From: JAKFXL01 sp947085765
GTDB lineage: Bacteria; Pseudomonadota; Gammaproteobacteria; Tenderiales; Tenderiaceae
Length of the DNA stretch: 13,250 nt
Assembly: GCA_947085765.1 (NCBI GenBank)
Contig: CAMTXZ010000022.1
Span: 1 to 13,250, forward strand
Direction: 5' to 3'
Below are positions 7,097 through 12,747 of the stretch, piece by piece. The position numbers and the translations under genes were made by a program. Position 1 is the first letter of the stretch. The number at the start of each line of letters is the position of its first letter. The notes under the pieces are model-generated. The model was given only the letters and a program-made list of their open reading frames with translations, made no database searches and was not told the DNA's origin.

Positions 7097-8081
7097 GTAG
7101 TGCTAAAGGCTCAGTGAATGAGTGCAGAATTTCCAGGTAGTTGTTGTATCGACGCTGACTGATTTTATTTTCGGTCACAGCCGTTTTAATCGCACAGATC
7201 GGTTCACGCACATGGGCGCAGTTGTTAAATTTGCATTGGCCACGATAGGGACGGAACTCTATAAAGCAGTAAGCCAAAGCATCCTGCTCGATCTTGGCCA
7301 ATCCAAACTCACGCACCCCGGGTGAATCAATCAAATTGGCGCCACACGGCAGATGGTAGAGCGCAGCGGTGGTGGTGGTATGTTTACCTTTGCCAGAACT
7401 GGCTGAAACCTCACCGATACGAATCACCTCATCCGGCAATAGTGCACTGATCAGTGATGATTTGCCTACGCCGGACTCGCCGACAAAGACATTGGTATGG
7501 TTTGCCAGTTGCGCCTCCAGGTCATCAAGGCCATTTTCCTGAGTGGTGCTGGTATACCGCACCTGATAACCGATGTCGTGATAGCTCTGAAGATCCTGTG
7601 TCAGCCGCTGCTGCTCTTCACTGTTGAGCAGGTCAATTTTGTTTACCACCAATACAGGTGTGATATCGAGATTTTCAGCGGCAATAATGTAACGATCAAT
7701 CAGATTAGCGTGAAATCGATACCCTTCATCATCGAGTGCTTTGACAGTAGTAACGATGATGAGCTGGTCGATGTTGGCAGCAATAGCCTTCTCACGACCA
7801 ATGTCATCGGGACGCGAGAGCAGGGTATCGCGCTTTAACAGTTCAACCACGATACCCTGGTTATCATGGCTCGGCTCCCAGACCACCCGATCGCCACAGA
7901 CGATGGTGCCGTGTTTGCGACGTGAGGTGCAGCGATGGGTAATACCATCACTATCTTCAATATCCATCTTGGCGCCATAACTGGTGACCACCAAACCAGT
8001 ACGGCGATTACTGTCTGCAGGAATGGTGCTGGTTTTAGATAAGGGCTGAGGGGGACGCTGAGAAGGACGTTTAAGTGACAT
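7086..8081 (-). CDS. rsgA: Ribosome small subunit-dependent GTPase A
   Basis: RsgA is a circularly permuted GTPase that checks and matures the 30S subunit. The 331-residue product shows the permuted motif order: an N-terminal OB-fold (about 28-90), then G4 NKID (147-150), G1 GESGVGKSS (201-209) and G3 DSPG (252-255), with the KGKHTTTT switch region (231-238) between G1 and G3. A zinc site follows at C283, C288, H290 and C296. The basic, Pro-rich first 25 residues are typical of the family. The start lies eight bases after the stop of the upstream cytochrome gene, so the two are probably co-transcribed; the Shine-Dalgarno is weak (AAGACACTCC before ATG). The rsgA/orn divergent neighbourhood is conserved in gammaproteobacteria. 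Confidence 0.97.
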   Translation of the reverse strand: MSLKRPSQRPPQPLSKTSTIPADSNRRTGLVVTSYGAKMDIEDSDGITHRCTSRRKHGTIVCGDRVVWEPSHDNQGIVVELLKRDTLLSRPDDIGREKAIAANIDQLIIVTTVKALDDEGYRFHANLIDRYIIAAENLDITPVLVVNKIDLLNSEEQQRLTQDLQSYHDIGYQVRYTSTTQENGLDDLEAQLANHTNVFVGESGVGKSSLISALLPDEVIRIGEVSASSGKGKHTTTTAALYHLPCGANLIDSPGVREFGLAKIEQDALAYCFIEFRPYRGQCKFNNCAHVREPICAIKTAVTENKISQRRYNNYLEILHSFTEPLALQKK

Positions 8082-8089
8082 GGAGTGTC

Positions 8090-8380
8090 TTACTTGGCTG
8101 GGTATTTGTAAAAAGCGCTATTCAGGTAGTCGACTACCTGATTGATCTGGGAGTCTGCCCAATGTTTATTATTGGCATTTTCGCAAAACTCAACCCGTGC
8201 TTTTAGTTCTGGCAGACTCTGAATGATGCTGTTTTTACGGGTATAGATAGCGTTGTCGTGACACTGCTGGCACTGGGTTTCCACTAGTTTCTTGCCGGCA
8301 GCTACAGTCGCCTCAGAGGCATTGGCGGGCAAGGCGATAAATGCACTCATCATTACTGTAGTCGCAAATATGTATTTCAT
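8090..8380 (-). CDS. Small periplasmic cytochrome c lacking a methionine ligand
   Basis: The 96-residue product starts with a signal peptide (positive KY, hydrophobic core, ALPANA cleavage near residue 21) and carries one haem-attachment motif, CQQCH (37-41). It therefore acts as an electron carrier or sensor in the periplasm. No methionine occurs in the mature part, so the usual sixth haem ligand of class I cytochromes is missing; H73 or another side chain could substitute, or the haem may be five-coordinate. A C66-E-N...W74 segment and the VVDYLNSAFYKY tail resemble small cytochromes I recall from sulfur-oxidising gammaproteobacteria. ATG 8380 is preferred to the longer frame because AGAGGT lies just upstream and the signal peptide starts there. 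It precedes rsgA in one probable operon. The redox partner is unknown. Confidence 0.88.
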   Translation of the reverse strand: MKYIFATTVMMSAFIALPANASEATVAAGKKLVETQCQQCHDNAIYTRKNSIIQSLPELKARVEFCENANNKHWADSQINQVVDYLNSAFYKYPAK

Positions 8381-8411
8381 GGCAGTACCTCTTTGGAGTG
8401 GTGTGGGGGCT

Positions 8412-8417
8412 ATTCTA
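8412..8417 (-). promoter_or_regulatory. Candidate -10 for cytochrome c-rsgA
   Basis: On the - strand TAGAAT stands about 30 bases before the cytochrome start codon. No good -35 hexamer is seen at 16-18 bases, so support is limited to position and the -10 match. Confidence 0.25.
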
Positions 8418-8510
8418 GCTGATTCTTTTGAGTGATTCCCTAGATAGATTCTCAGAAGTGCTGTGAGTTCACAATTAATCTGTTTCACTACGGTAGGCAC
8501 CACTTTTTGC

Positions 8511-8516
8511 TAAAAT
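8511..8516 (+). promoter_or_regulatory. Candidate -10 for orn
   Basis: TAAAAT (5 of 6 matches) lies about 35 bases before the preferred orn ATG at 8551, giving a start point near 8523. That would place an upstream in-frame ATG (8515) outside the transcript and supports the 8551 start. The -35 region is poor. Confidence 0.35.
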
Positions 8517-8550
8517 GACAACCCCATTCACGGACTCACAAAGGGCTATC

Positions 8551-9105
8551 ATGTCACAGAACCCCAATAATCTGATCTGGATCGACCTTGAGATGACCGG
8601 CCTCGACCCAGATACAGATGTGATCATTGAGATTGCAACCATTGTCACCGATGCCGAACTCAATACCATCGCCGAAGGTCCGGTCTTTGCCGTTCATCAA
8701 AACGATGCAGTGTTGGCTGGCATGGATGAGTGGAATACCCGGCAGCATGGCGGCTCTGGTCTGACGGCCCGCGTCAAGGCCAGCACCATCGATTCCCGTG
8801 AGGCGGAACGCCAGACTATTGAGTTTCTCGGTCAATACCTGCCAGCCAATACCTCTCCCATTTGCGGCAACAGCATCTGCCAGGATCGTCGCTTTCTCTA
8901 CCGTCACATGCCCGAGCTGGAGCGCTTTTTTCACTACCGAAATCTCGATGTCAGCACCTTGAAAGAGCTGGTAAAGCGTTGGGCGCCTAACCTTGTAAAC
9001 GGTTTTGAGAAAAAGGGCAGTCATCTGGCGCTGGATGATATCCGCGATTCGATCCGTGAGTTGCAATATTACCGTGAACACTTCATCAAGTTGCCCCAAG
9101 AGTAA
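8551..9105 (+). CDS. orn: Oligoribonuclease
   Basis: Orn is the 3'-5' exonuclease that degrades RNA dinucleotides, including pGpG from cyclic-di-GMP turnover, and is essential in E. coli. The 184-residue product contains the DEDDh residues at the same numbers as in E. coli: D12 and E14 in LIWIDLEMTGLDP, D112 in CGNSICQDRRFL, and H158 and D163 in SHLALDDIRDS. Starting at ATG 8551 gives the family N-terminus MSQNPNNLIWIDLEMTG with AAGGG five bases upstream; the frame extends 12 codons further up to 8515, which would overlap the predicted -10 box. It is divergent from the cytochrome-rsgA unit. The next gene starts 86 bases downstream. Confidence 0.97.
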   Translation: MSQNPNNLIWIDLEMTGLDPDTDVIIEIATIVTDAELNTIAEGPVFAVHQNDAVLAGMDEWNTRQHGGSGLTARVKASTIDSREAERQTIEFLGQYLPANTSPICGNSICQDRRFLYRHMPELERFFHYRNLDVSTLKELVKRWAPNLVNGFEKKGSHLALDDIRDSIRELQYYREHFIKLPQE

Positions 9106-9191
9106 TATTACAAGGTGAGTGCACTGATTTTAAGCGGTCTCTATTTCAGTCCGATCAATCTGCTGCAAACGTTTGCCTGTTCTAAAGCGGT

Positions 9192-9665
9192 ATGGAACAG
9201 CCCGTTATTTTTACTGAAAGTGAAACGTATATGGTAAATAAAACCACTGTAGAACTCGCCAGCTGGCAGTATGTTTTCAGCGCCTGGCTGGTGGCTGCTG
9301 TTGCTACAGTCGGCAGTCTGTTTTTTAGTGAGGTGATGGAGCTGGCACCTTGTGTGCTCTGCTGGTATCAGCGCATCTTTATGTTCCCTTTAGCGGTGAT
9401 TCTGTTAGCGGGGCTGCACCCTTTGGACATTCGGGTGGTTCGTTATGCACTGCCTTTGGCTGTGATTGGTCTGTTATTCACGATGTATCACACCCTGCTG
9501 TTTTACGGCTTTATCCCAGAAAACCTCCGGCCTTGTAGTCAGGGGATCTCTTGTTCTGATGCTTCGATGGAACTGTTTGGCATTTTACCGATCCCACTGC
9601 TGTCACTGGCATCCTTTATGATCATTATCATTTTGTTATTAAAGGCCCGTTCACTCGCCAGATAA
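9192..9665 (+). CDS. DsbB/BdbC-type disulfide bond formation membrane protein
   Basis: This 157-residue inner-membrane protein probably reoxidises a partner thioredoxin-fold protein and passes electrons to quinone. Four membrane segments are visible (about 24-46, 58-76, 82-103 and 129-150). The first cysteine pair is C54-V-L-C57 in APCVLCWYQR, the signature of DsbB/BdbC; the second is C115 and C121 in PCSQGISC. The short C-X5-C second loop is the BdbC form rather than the long E. coli DsbB loop. The start is uncertain: ATG 9192 has only a poor AAAGCGG upstream, and ATG 9231 (144 residues) is equally possible and would shorten the cytoplasmic N-terminus. A DsbA-like gene follows after 50 bases, the expected partner. 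Confidence 0.9.
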   Translation: MEQPVIFTESETYMVNKTTVELASWQYVFSAWLVAAVATVGSLFFSEVMELAPCVLCWYQRIFMFPLAVILLAGLHPLDIRVVRYALPLAVIGLLFTMYHTLLFYGFIPENLRPCSQGISCSDASMELFGILPIPLLSLASFMIIIILLLKARSLAR

Positions 9666-9715
9666 ACGTTCTGGATGCGGTGTCTGTTGGCAATACATTT
9701 AAATAGGAATTAAAC

Positions 9716-10372
9716 ATGAAACAGAGTCATTTTACGCTCATTGCGCTTTTGCTGATTGCCGTTGCCTTTACAGCGGTGGCTTTTTTATACAATTCGGAAC
9801 AGGGCGAAAAAGCGAGCCAACAGGCCTCGCTGAATAGCGAGTCGCTAATCAGAGATCATTCGGTGAGGAGTGGCAACCCCCAGGCCAAGGTTACCATAGT
9901 CGAATTTCTTGATCCGGCCTGTGAAACCTGCGGAAAATTCCATCCGTTGGTTAAAGGGCTGATCGAACAGCATGGCGGCAAGGTAAATCTGGTAGTGCGT
10001 TACGCACCACTGCACCCGGGATCTGACCAGATGGTGGCGATTCTTGAGGCCGCCAAGATGCAAGGACAATTCTGGCAGGTGCTGGAGCTGATGTTTGATA
10101 CCCAGCCCCAATGGGCAATCAATCACAGGGCAGAGCCAGAGATATTCTGGAACCATATGACCCAGACACAGGCAGGCATCGATTTTGCGAGGTTGCAACA
10201 GGATATGAATAATCCTGCGGTGATCAAGGCGATTGAGCAGGATATCGCCGATGGTCAGTTGTTAGGTGCCACCAGAACGCCAGCCTTTTTTGTCAACGGC
10301 AAGCCGCTGACAGAGTTTGGTTATGAACAGTTGGCAAGACTGGTAGATTCAGAGGTTAAGGCCAACTACTGA
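9716..10372 (+). CDS. Membrane-anchored DsbA-family thiol:disulfide oxidoreductase
   Basis: This 218-residue protein has an N-terminal hydrophobic anchor or uncleaved signal (about 6-25), a polar linker, then a thioredoxin fold of the DsbA/BdbD type with an inserted helical part. The active site is C69-E-T-C72 in EFLDPACETCGKFHP, and the cis-proline loop is in GATRTPAFFVNG. It most likely introduces disulfides into exported proteins and is recharged by the DsbB/BdbC-type protein encoded just upstream. Classic DsbA has CPHC; CETC is a variant and redox potential cannot be predicted from it. AGGA lies before the ATG. A strong terminator follows directly, so this ends the transcript. Confidence 0.92.
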   Translation: MKQSHFTLIALLLIAVAFTAVAFLYNSEQGEKASQQASLNSESLIRDHSVRSGNPQAKVTIVEFLDPACETCGKFHPLVKGLIEQHGGKVNLVVRYAPLHPGSDQMVAILEAAKMQGQFWQVLELMFDTQPQWAINHRAEPEIFWNHMTQTQAGIDFARLQQDMNNPAVIKAIEQDIADGQLLGATRTPAFFVNGKPLTEFGYEQLARLVDSEVKANY

Positions 10373-10392
10373 GTCACATCTGTGGGCATGGC

Positions 10393-10419
10393 GCACACGG
10401 CTAAAGCCGTGTGCCTTTT
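10393..10419 (+). terminator. Rho-independent terminator after the dsbA-like gene
   Basis: A perfect 9-bp GC-rich stem (GCACACGGC 10393-10401, GCCGTGTGC 10406-10414) with a TAAA loop is followed by CTTTT. It sits 20 bases after the stop codon and between two convergent genes. On the - strand no T run follows, so it mainly serves the + transcript. Confidence 0.8.
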
Positions 10420-11107
10420 AGAACGCAGAAAAAACTCGTTGTTGAAACCAGAGTATGGAGGGGTAGGCTGCGATCCATATCCAGAAAAAACGGTTTAGTC
10501 CAAATAGACAGGCATTTGAGAAGTGGAAACAGGCGGCGATTACTAGTGCGATGGCCAGACTGGTGGTTGATAACAGCGATATGGGAAAGAGCAGCTCAAA
10601 AATTATCACCGCCCACGACATGAACAAGAGAACCCGCGGTGAATTAGACCACCCTCTTAACGATTCGCTAACAGGGTAGGCCGAGAATTGAAAAACGTCG
10701 CATAGGGCCCGGCCGCTGCGCCACTCAGGATTTACAATTTTTACCCAGCCTGAAATAAAATACGACAATACTAGTTGCAACGCCAGATAACCAAATGCAA
10801 TCTCTCTCCAGTAGTGTGTTGGGGCAAAATTAACCAGGCATAAACAGCATAAAATCAGCAGGCTCATGCGGTCTGCGCCGCCGTTGTACGGCCCTTGAAA
10901 GCGAATTAAAATCGCCAACCCAATAAGCAGTAACAACAGGGAAACCCAAATAGTTTGAAAGCCAATAATCAGTAGCAGAGATAAAATCAGCCGTGGGATA
11001 AACAGGACTCGTTCATTAGTCGCTGATTTAAAGTGCTCCATACTCTGTTGCACAAAAGCAAAACCCAGCAATATTTCAGTCATGCGGATGGCATTATCTA
11101 ACTCCAT
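10418..11107 (-). CDS. HTTM-domain (vitamin K-dependent gamma-carboxylase-like) membrane protein
   Basis: This 229-residue protein has about six hydrophobic segments and looks like a minimal HTTM domain, the membrane fold shared with vitamin K-dependent gamma-carboxylase and SdpB. Supporting landmarks are RFQGPYNGGADRMSLL (69-84), YFISGWVKIVNPEWRSGRAL (116-135, with K123 where the family has a conserved G-x-x-K), and HFSNACLFGLNRFFWIW (195-211). It lacks the C-terminal domain of true carboxylases, so carboxylation is not implied. ATG 11107 overlaps the end of the upstream gene by ten bases and has AGG ten bases upstream, so the two proteins are made together and probably act as a pair. The biochemical role is unknown. 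Confidence 0.75.
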   Translation of the reverse strand: MELDNAIRMTEILLGFAFVQQSMEHFKSATNERVLFIPRLILSLLLIIGFQTIWVSLLLLLIGLAILIRFQGPYNGGADRMSLLILCCLCLVNFAPTHYWREIAFGYLALQLVLSYFISGWVKIVNPEWRSGRALCDVFQFSAYPVSESLRGWSNSPRVLLFMSWAVIIFELLFPISLLSTTSLAIALVIAACFHFSNACLFGLNRFFWIWIAAYPSILWFQQRVFSAF

Positions 11108-11553
11108 TTTTTGCCTGGTAGCGGTAATGGTTCGATGCGTGAGTAGAAAACTATCTCCTGCTCTATTTGTGACACCTGCCGCTGTATCAGCAACAGGCGA
11201 AATTGCAGATGAGTCGCCGTTATTGGAGCGGTGTTTTTTCTGTGAACCATCAGATCAACTGCAATCCGGTTCAAAATTTCATCTTCACTGTGTTGTGTTG
11301 GATTTTCTAACAGCCGTTCAGAGCAGCTGACCATAAACAGTGATTCATTCCAGTGTTGATTCCAGAACATTCGTTTGAGCATCTGTATAAAGGATAGCTG
11401 CGCCGGGCGCGGACGAAACTCATGCCAATCATCCGGAGAATCATTGCTTGAATCTAATAACGCAAACTGGATGCGTGGTGATGGCGCAATGACATCGAAA
11501 AAACGCCAGGAGGGGAAGAGTGTGGGTAGCAGTAGTTGTAGTATCTTTATCAT
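11098..11553 (-). CDS. Uncharacterised soluble partner of the HTTM protein
   Basis: I cannot name this 151-residue protein. Near its N-terminus it carries W-R-F-F-x5-P-S-P followed by a strand and W-H-E-F (about residues 16-46). This resembles the short proteins with a W-x-F-F-x-P-x-P motif that I recall being encoded beside HTTM or DoxX-like genes. The first ~15 residues (MIKILQLLLPTLFPS) are moderately hydrophobic, but there is no convincing signal peptide. The rest is mixed helix/strand with a polar C-terminus. An in-frame TAA lies five codons upstream of ATG 11553, so this is the earliest ATG; no Shine-Dalgarno is seen before it. It overlaps the HTTM gene by ten bases and follows marR by 79 bases on the same strand. 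Confidence 0.65.
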   Translation of the reverse strand: MIKILQLLLPTLFPSWRFFDVIAPSPRIQFALLDSSNDSPDDWHEFRPRPAQLSFIQMLKRMFWNQHWNESLFMVSCSERLLENPTQHSEDEILNRIAVDLMVHRKNTAPITATHLQFRLLLIQRQVSQIEQEIVFYSRIEPLPLPGKKWS

Positions 11554-11632
11554 CGGTGGAGGTGGTTATCTTGGTGACATGCTTTTGTGATGACAGCATG
11601 CAGATGGAGTATCTATAGGCACAGGTAGCACC

Positions 11633-12085
11633 CTAAGTTTTTGTGTGCCCTTTCAACAGAGTATTCATTATCTCTGTAAGAGAGCGTATTTGTGTGGGTG
11701 TCAGCAGTTCTGCTATTAGTTTTTGAATGGCACTCTCATATACCGGCCACATTTCACTCTTCATCTGTATCCCCTGTTTGGTGATATGCACAATGCTTCC
11801 CCGCCCATCTGTATCACAGGCTTGACGTTTTACAAGGCCACGTTTTTCCAGTCGATCGATTAAACGAGATAGATTATGTTTGTTGAGTAGAACCCGTTCG
11901 CCAATTTCAAACTGCCTTAGACCAGAGTCGGGTTCTCTATCGAGTTCAAGCAGAACGTCATACCACGACAATGGTGGCAGACCGGCCTCTTTTAACATGG
12001 CTTCAACTTGGCTCATCAATACCTGTTGCGAGCGCAATAGTAAAATCCAGGCTGTTTCTGCTTGTTTGGATAAGACTTTTTCCAT
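11633..12085 (-). CDS. MarR-family transcriptional regulator
   Basis: This 150-residue protein is a winged-helix MarR dimer. Visible are the N-terminal dimerisation helix, LPPLSWYDVLLELDREPDSGLRQFEIGERVLLNKHNLSRLIDRLEKRGLVKRQ (about 36-88, helix-turn-helix with its recognition helix), the wing D-T-D-G-R-G-S-I-V-H-I-T (91-102), and a C-terminal dimer helix pair. ATG 12085 is preferred to an upstream TTG because the family N-terminus fits; GGA lies about 12 bases before it. It is divergent from a rhodanese gene, and two TTGTA-WW-TGCAA palindromes occupy the shared promoter region, one over its own predicted -35. Autoregulation together with control of the rhodanese is therefore likely. The signal is unknown; single cysteine C90 could be tested for redox or sulfide sensing. 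Confidence 0.92.
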   Translation of the reverse strand: MEKVLSKQAETAWILLLRSQQVLMSQVEAMLKEAGLPPLSWYDVLLELDREPDSGLRQFEIGERVLLNKHNLSRLIDRLEKRGLVKRQACDTDGRGSIVHITKQGIQMKSEMWPVYESAIQKLIAELLTPTQIRSLTEIMNTLLKGHTKT

Positions 12086-12095
12086 AGTGATGATT

Positions 12096-12124
12096 ATCCT
12101 ACTGAAAACTGGTTGTAATTGCAA
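12096..12124 (-). promoter_or_regulatory. Predicted marR promoter
   Basis: On the - strand TTGCAA (12124-12119) and TAGGAT (12101-12096) are separated by 17 bases. The start point would fall around 12089, only a few bases before the marR ATG, giving a very short leader. The -35 hexamer lies inside operator 1. Confidence 0.4.
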
Positions 12125-12130
12125 TCAGTT
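12107..12130. promoter_or_regulatory. Operator 1: 24-bp palindrome with TTGTAATTGCAA core
   Basis: The two 12-base halves (AACTGGTTGTAA and TTGCAATCAGTT) are inverted repeats matching at 10 of 12 positions. The core TTGTAATTGCAA (12113-12124) has the size and symmetry of MarR-family operators. It lies immediately before the rhodanese -35 and covers the predicted marR -35. Confidence 0.65.
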
Positions 12131-12157
12131 GCTGCTAGTTTATTGTTGTTGTATATG
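12129..12157 (+). promoter_or_regulatory. Predicted rhodanese promoter
   Basis: TTGCTG (12129-12134) and TATATG (12152-12157) are separated by 17 bases, with a start point near 12164 and AAGGAG before the ATG. The -10 is embedded in operator 2. Confidence 0.45.
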
Positions 12158-12161
12158 CAAC
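12148..12161. promoter_or_regulatory. Operator 2: second TTGTA-WW-TGCAA palindrome
   Basis: GTTGTATATGCAAC is an inverted repeat matching at 6 of 7 positions per half. Its core TTGTATATGCAA differs from operator 1 only in the two central bases. Centres of the two sites are 36 bp apart. Confidence 0.6.
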
Positions 12162-12187
12162 TAACAGCGAGTGATAAGGAGAACAAC

Positions 12188-12511
12188 ATGAGTCAGTTTA
12201 TATCGCGTGATGATTTAAAAGCGTTAATCAACTCTGACAGCGCCCCCGTTATTGTTGAGGCGCTACCAAACCAGTACTACAGTAGCGGACATTTGCCGGG
12301 TGCTATTAATATTCCTCATGATGACGTTGGCGCTAAAGCTGAGGATCATATTCCGGACAAGAGTGAAACCGTGATTGTGTATTGTGCAAATTCAGAGTGC
12401 CAGAACTCTCACATTGCTGCCGAGAGCTTAAGGGCGTTAGGTTATATAAGTGTGTATGTCTATAAGGAGGGAAAAAAAGATTGGCAAGAGGCCGGTTTGC
12501 CGCTGGAATAA
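12188..12511 (+). CDS. Single-domain rhodanese-like sulfurtransferase
   Basis: This 107-residue cytoplasmic protein is one rhodanese domain. The N-terminal ISRDDLKALINSDS helix, the substrate-side motif YYSSGHLPGAINIPHD (30-45) and the active-site loop after VIVYC (C66-A-N-S-E-C71-Q) are all present. C66 would carry a persulfide; C71 five residues on could form a disulfide or polysulfide with it. The C-terminal VYKEGKKDWQEAGLPLE is typical of the family. ATG 12188 has AAGGAG seven bases upstream; the longer open frame beginning at 12119 runs through the promoter and is rejected. It is divergent from marR, whose product probably represses it. Likely roles are sulfur transfer or detoxification of reactive sulfur; the donor is unknown. 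Confidence 0.93.
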   Translation: MSQFISRDDLKALINSDSAPVIVEALPNQYYSSGHLPGAINIPHDDVGAKAEDHIPDKSETVIVYCANSECQNSHIAAESLRALGYISVYVYKEGKKDWQEAGLPLE

Positions 12512-12617
12512 CTAATCGAGGTAAATTAGATCCATTCCATTCATTGGTGTAGGTCATGGTGGCGAGCTGTTATAGCGTAAAAAACAGTGAAGATTAATTA
12601 GTTGTAATTATTTTTTT

Positions 12618-12645
12618 AGCTCCTGACACAATGGTGTCAGGAGCT
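12618..12645. repeat. Perfect 12-bp inverted repeat (hairpin or operator)
   Basis: AGCTCCTGACAC (12618-12629) and its exact complement GTGTCAGGAGCT (12634-12645) flank a 4-base AATG spacer. A run of seven T lies before it on the + strand and none follows, so it is not an ordinary terminator for the rhodanese gene. It ends six bases before a TATACT -10-like element (12652-12657), so it may be an operator for the downstream gene. Confidence 0.75.
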
Positions 12646-12651
12646 GCTATT

Positions 12652-12657
12652 TATACT
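12652..12657 (+). promoter_or_regulatory. Candidate -10 for the VOC gene
   Basis: TATACT (5 of 6 matches) stands 40 bases before the ATG that carries the strong Shine-Dalgarno. No -35 is seen at 16-18 bases; CTGACA (12623-12628) is 23 bases away, too far. The palindrome occupies the -35 region. Confidence 0.3.
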
Positions 12658-12661
12658 AACA

Positions 12662-12692
12662 TCCTCCTGATGACCAACATCTCCAAGGAGGA
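12662..12692 (+). promoter_or_regulatory. Shine-Dalgarno-sequestering hairpin
   Basis: TCCTCCT (12662-12668) is an exact complement of AGGAGGA (12686-12692), the core of the strong Shine-Dalgarno AAGGAGG before ATG 12697. GATG (12669-12672) can extend the stem with CATC (12678-12681), leaving a 5-base loop and a 4-base bulge. Folding would hide the ribosome-binding site. Confidence 0.55.
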
Positions 12693-12696
12693 GACG

Positions 12697-12720
12697 ATGA
12701 AAACAGAGGCAATGAAGTGA
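12697..12720 (+). pseudogene. 5' segment of the VOC gene ending in an in-frame TGA
   Basis: ATG 12697 has the best Shine-Dalgarno in the window (AAGGAGG, five-base spacing) and reads MKTEAMK then TGA at 12718-12720. In the same frame, directly after the TGA, comes Q-G-A-F-S-W-N-E-L and then the ATG at 12748 that opens the uninterrupted part. GAFSWNEL is the conserved first strand of this family, so the TGA separates a good start from its gene. Nonsense mutation, leader peptide, readthrough and sequencing error are all possible. Confidence 0.6.
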
Positions 12721-12747
12721 CAGGGTGCATTTAGCTGGAATGAACTG

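Noticed and set aside
8554..9099. 181-codon antisense frame inside orn
   Set aside because: orn carries all catalytic residues and full length; the opposite frame has no recognisable features.
9115..9237. A 40-codon GTG frame between orn and the dsbB-like gene
   Set aside because: No recognisable product or clear ribosome site, and it overlaps the start of the dsbB-like gene in another frame.
11375..11590. A + strand frame ending with a nucleotide-binding-like IFIIGGGGYLGD segment
   Set aside because: It is antisense to the 151-residue gene, ends three residues after the glycine motif, and has no ribosome site; the motif is probably chance.
11578..11600. CATGCT/AGCATG inverted repeat between marR and the 151-residue gene
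   Set aside because: Only six pairs with an 11-base loop and no T tract; too weak to call a terminator or operator.
12697..12720. Selenocysteine at the VOC TGA
   Set aside because: The position is outside the conserved fold, not at a catalytic site, and no convincing SECIS-like stem was recognised just downstream.
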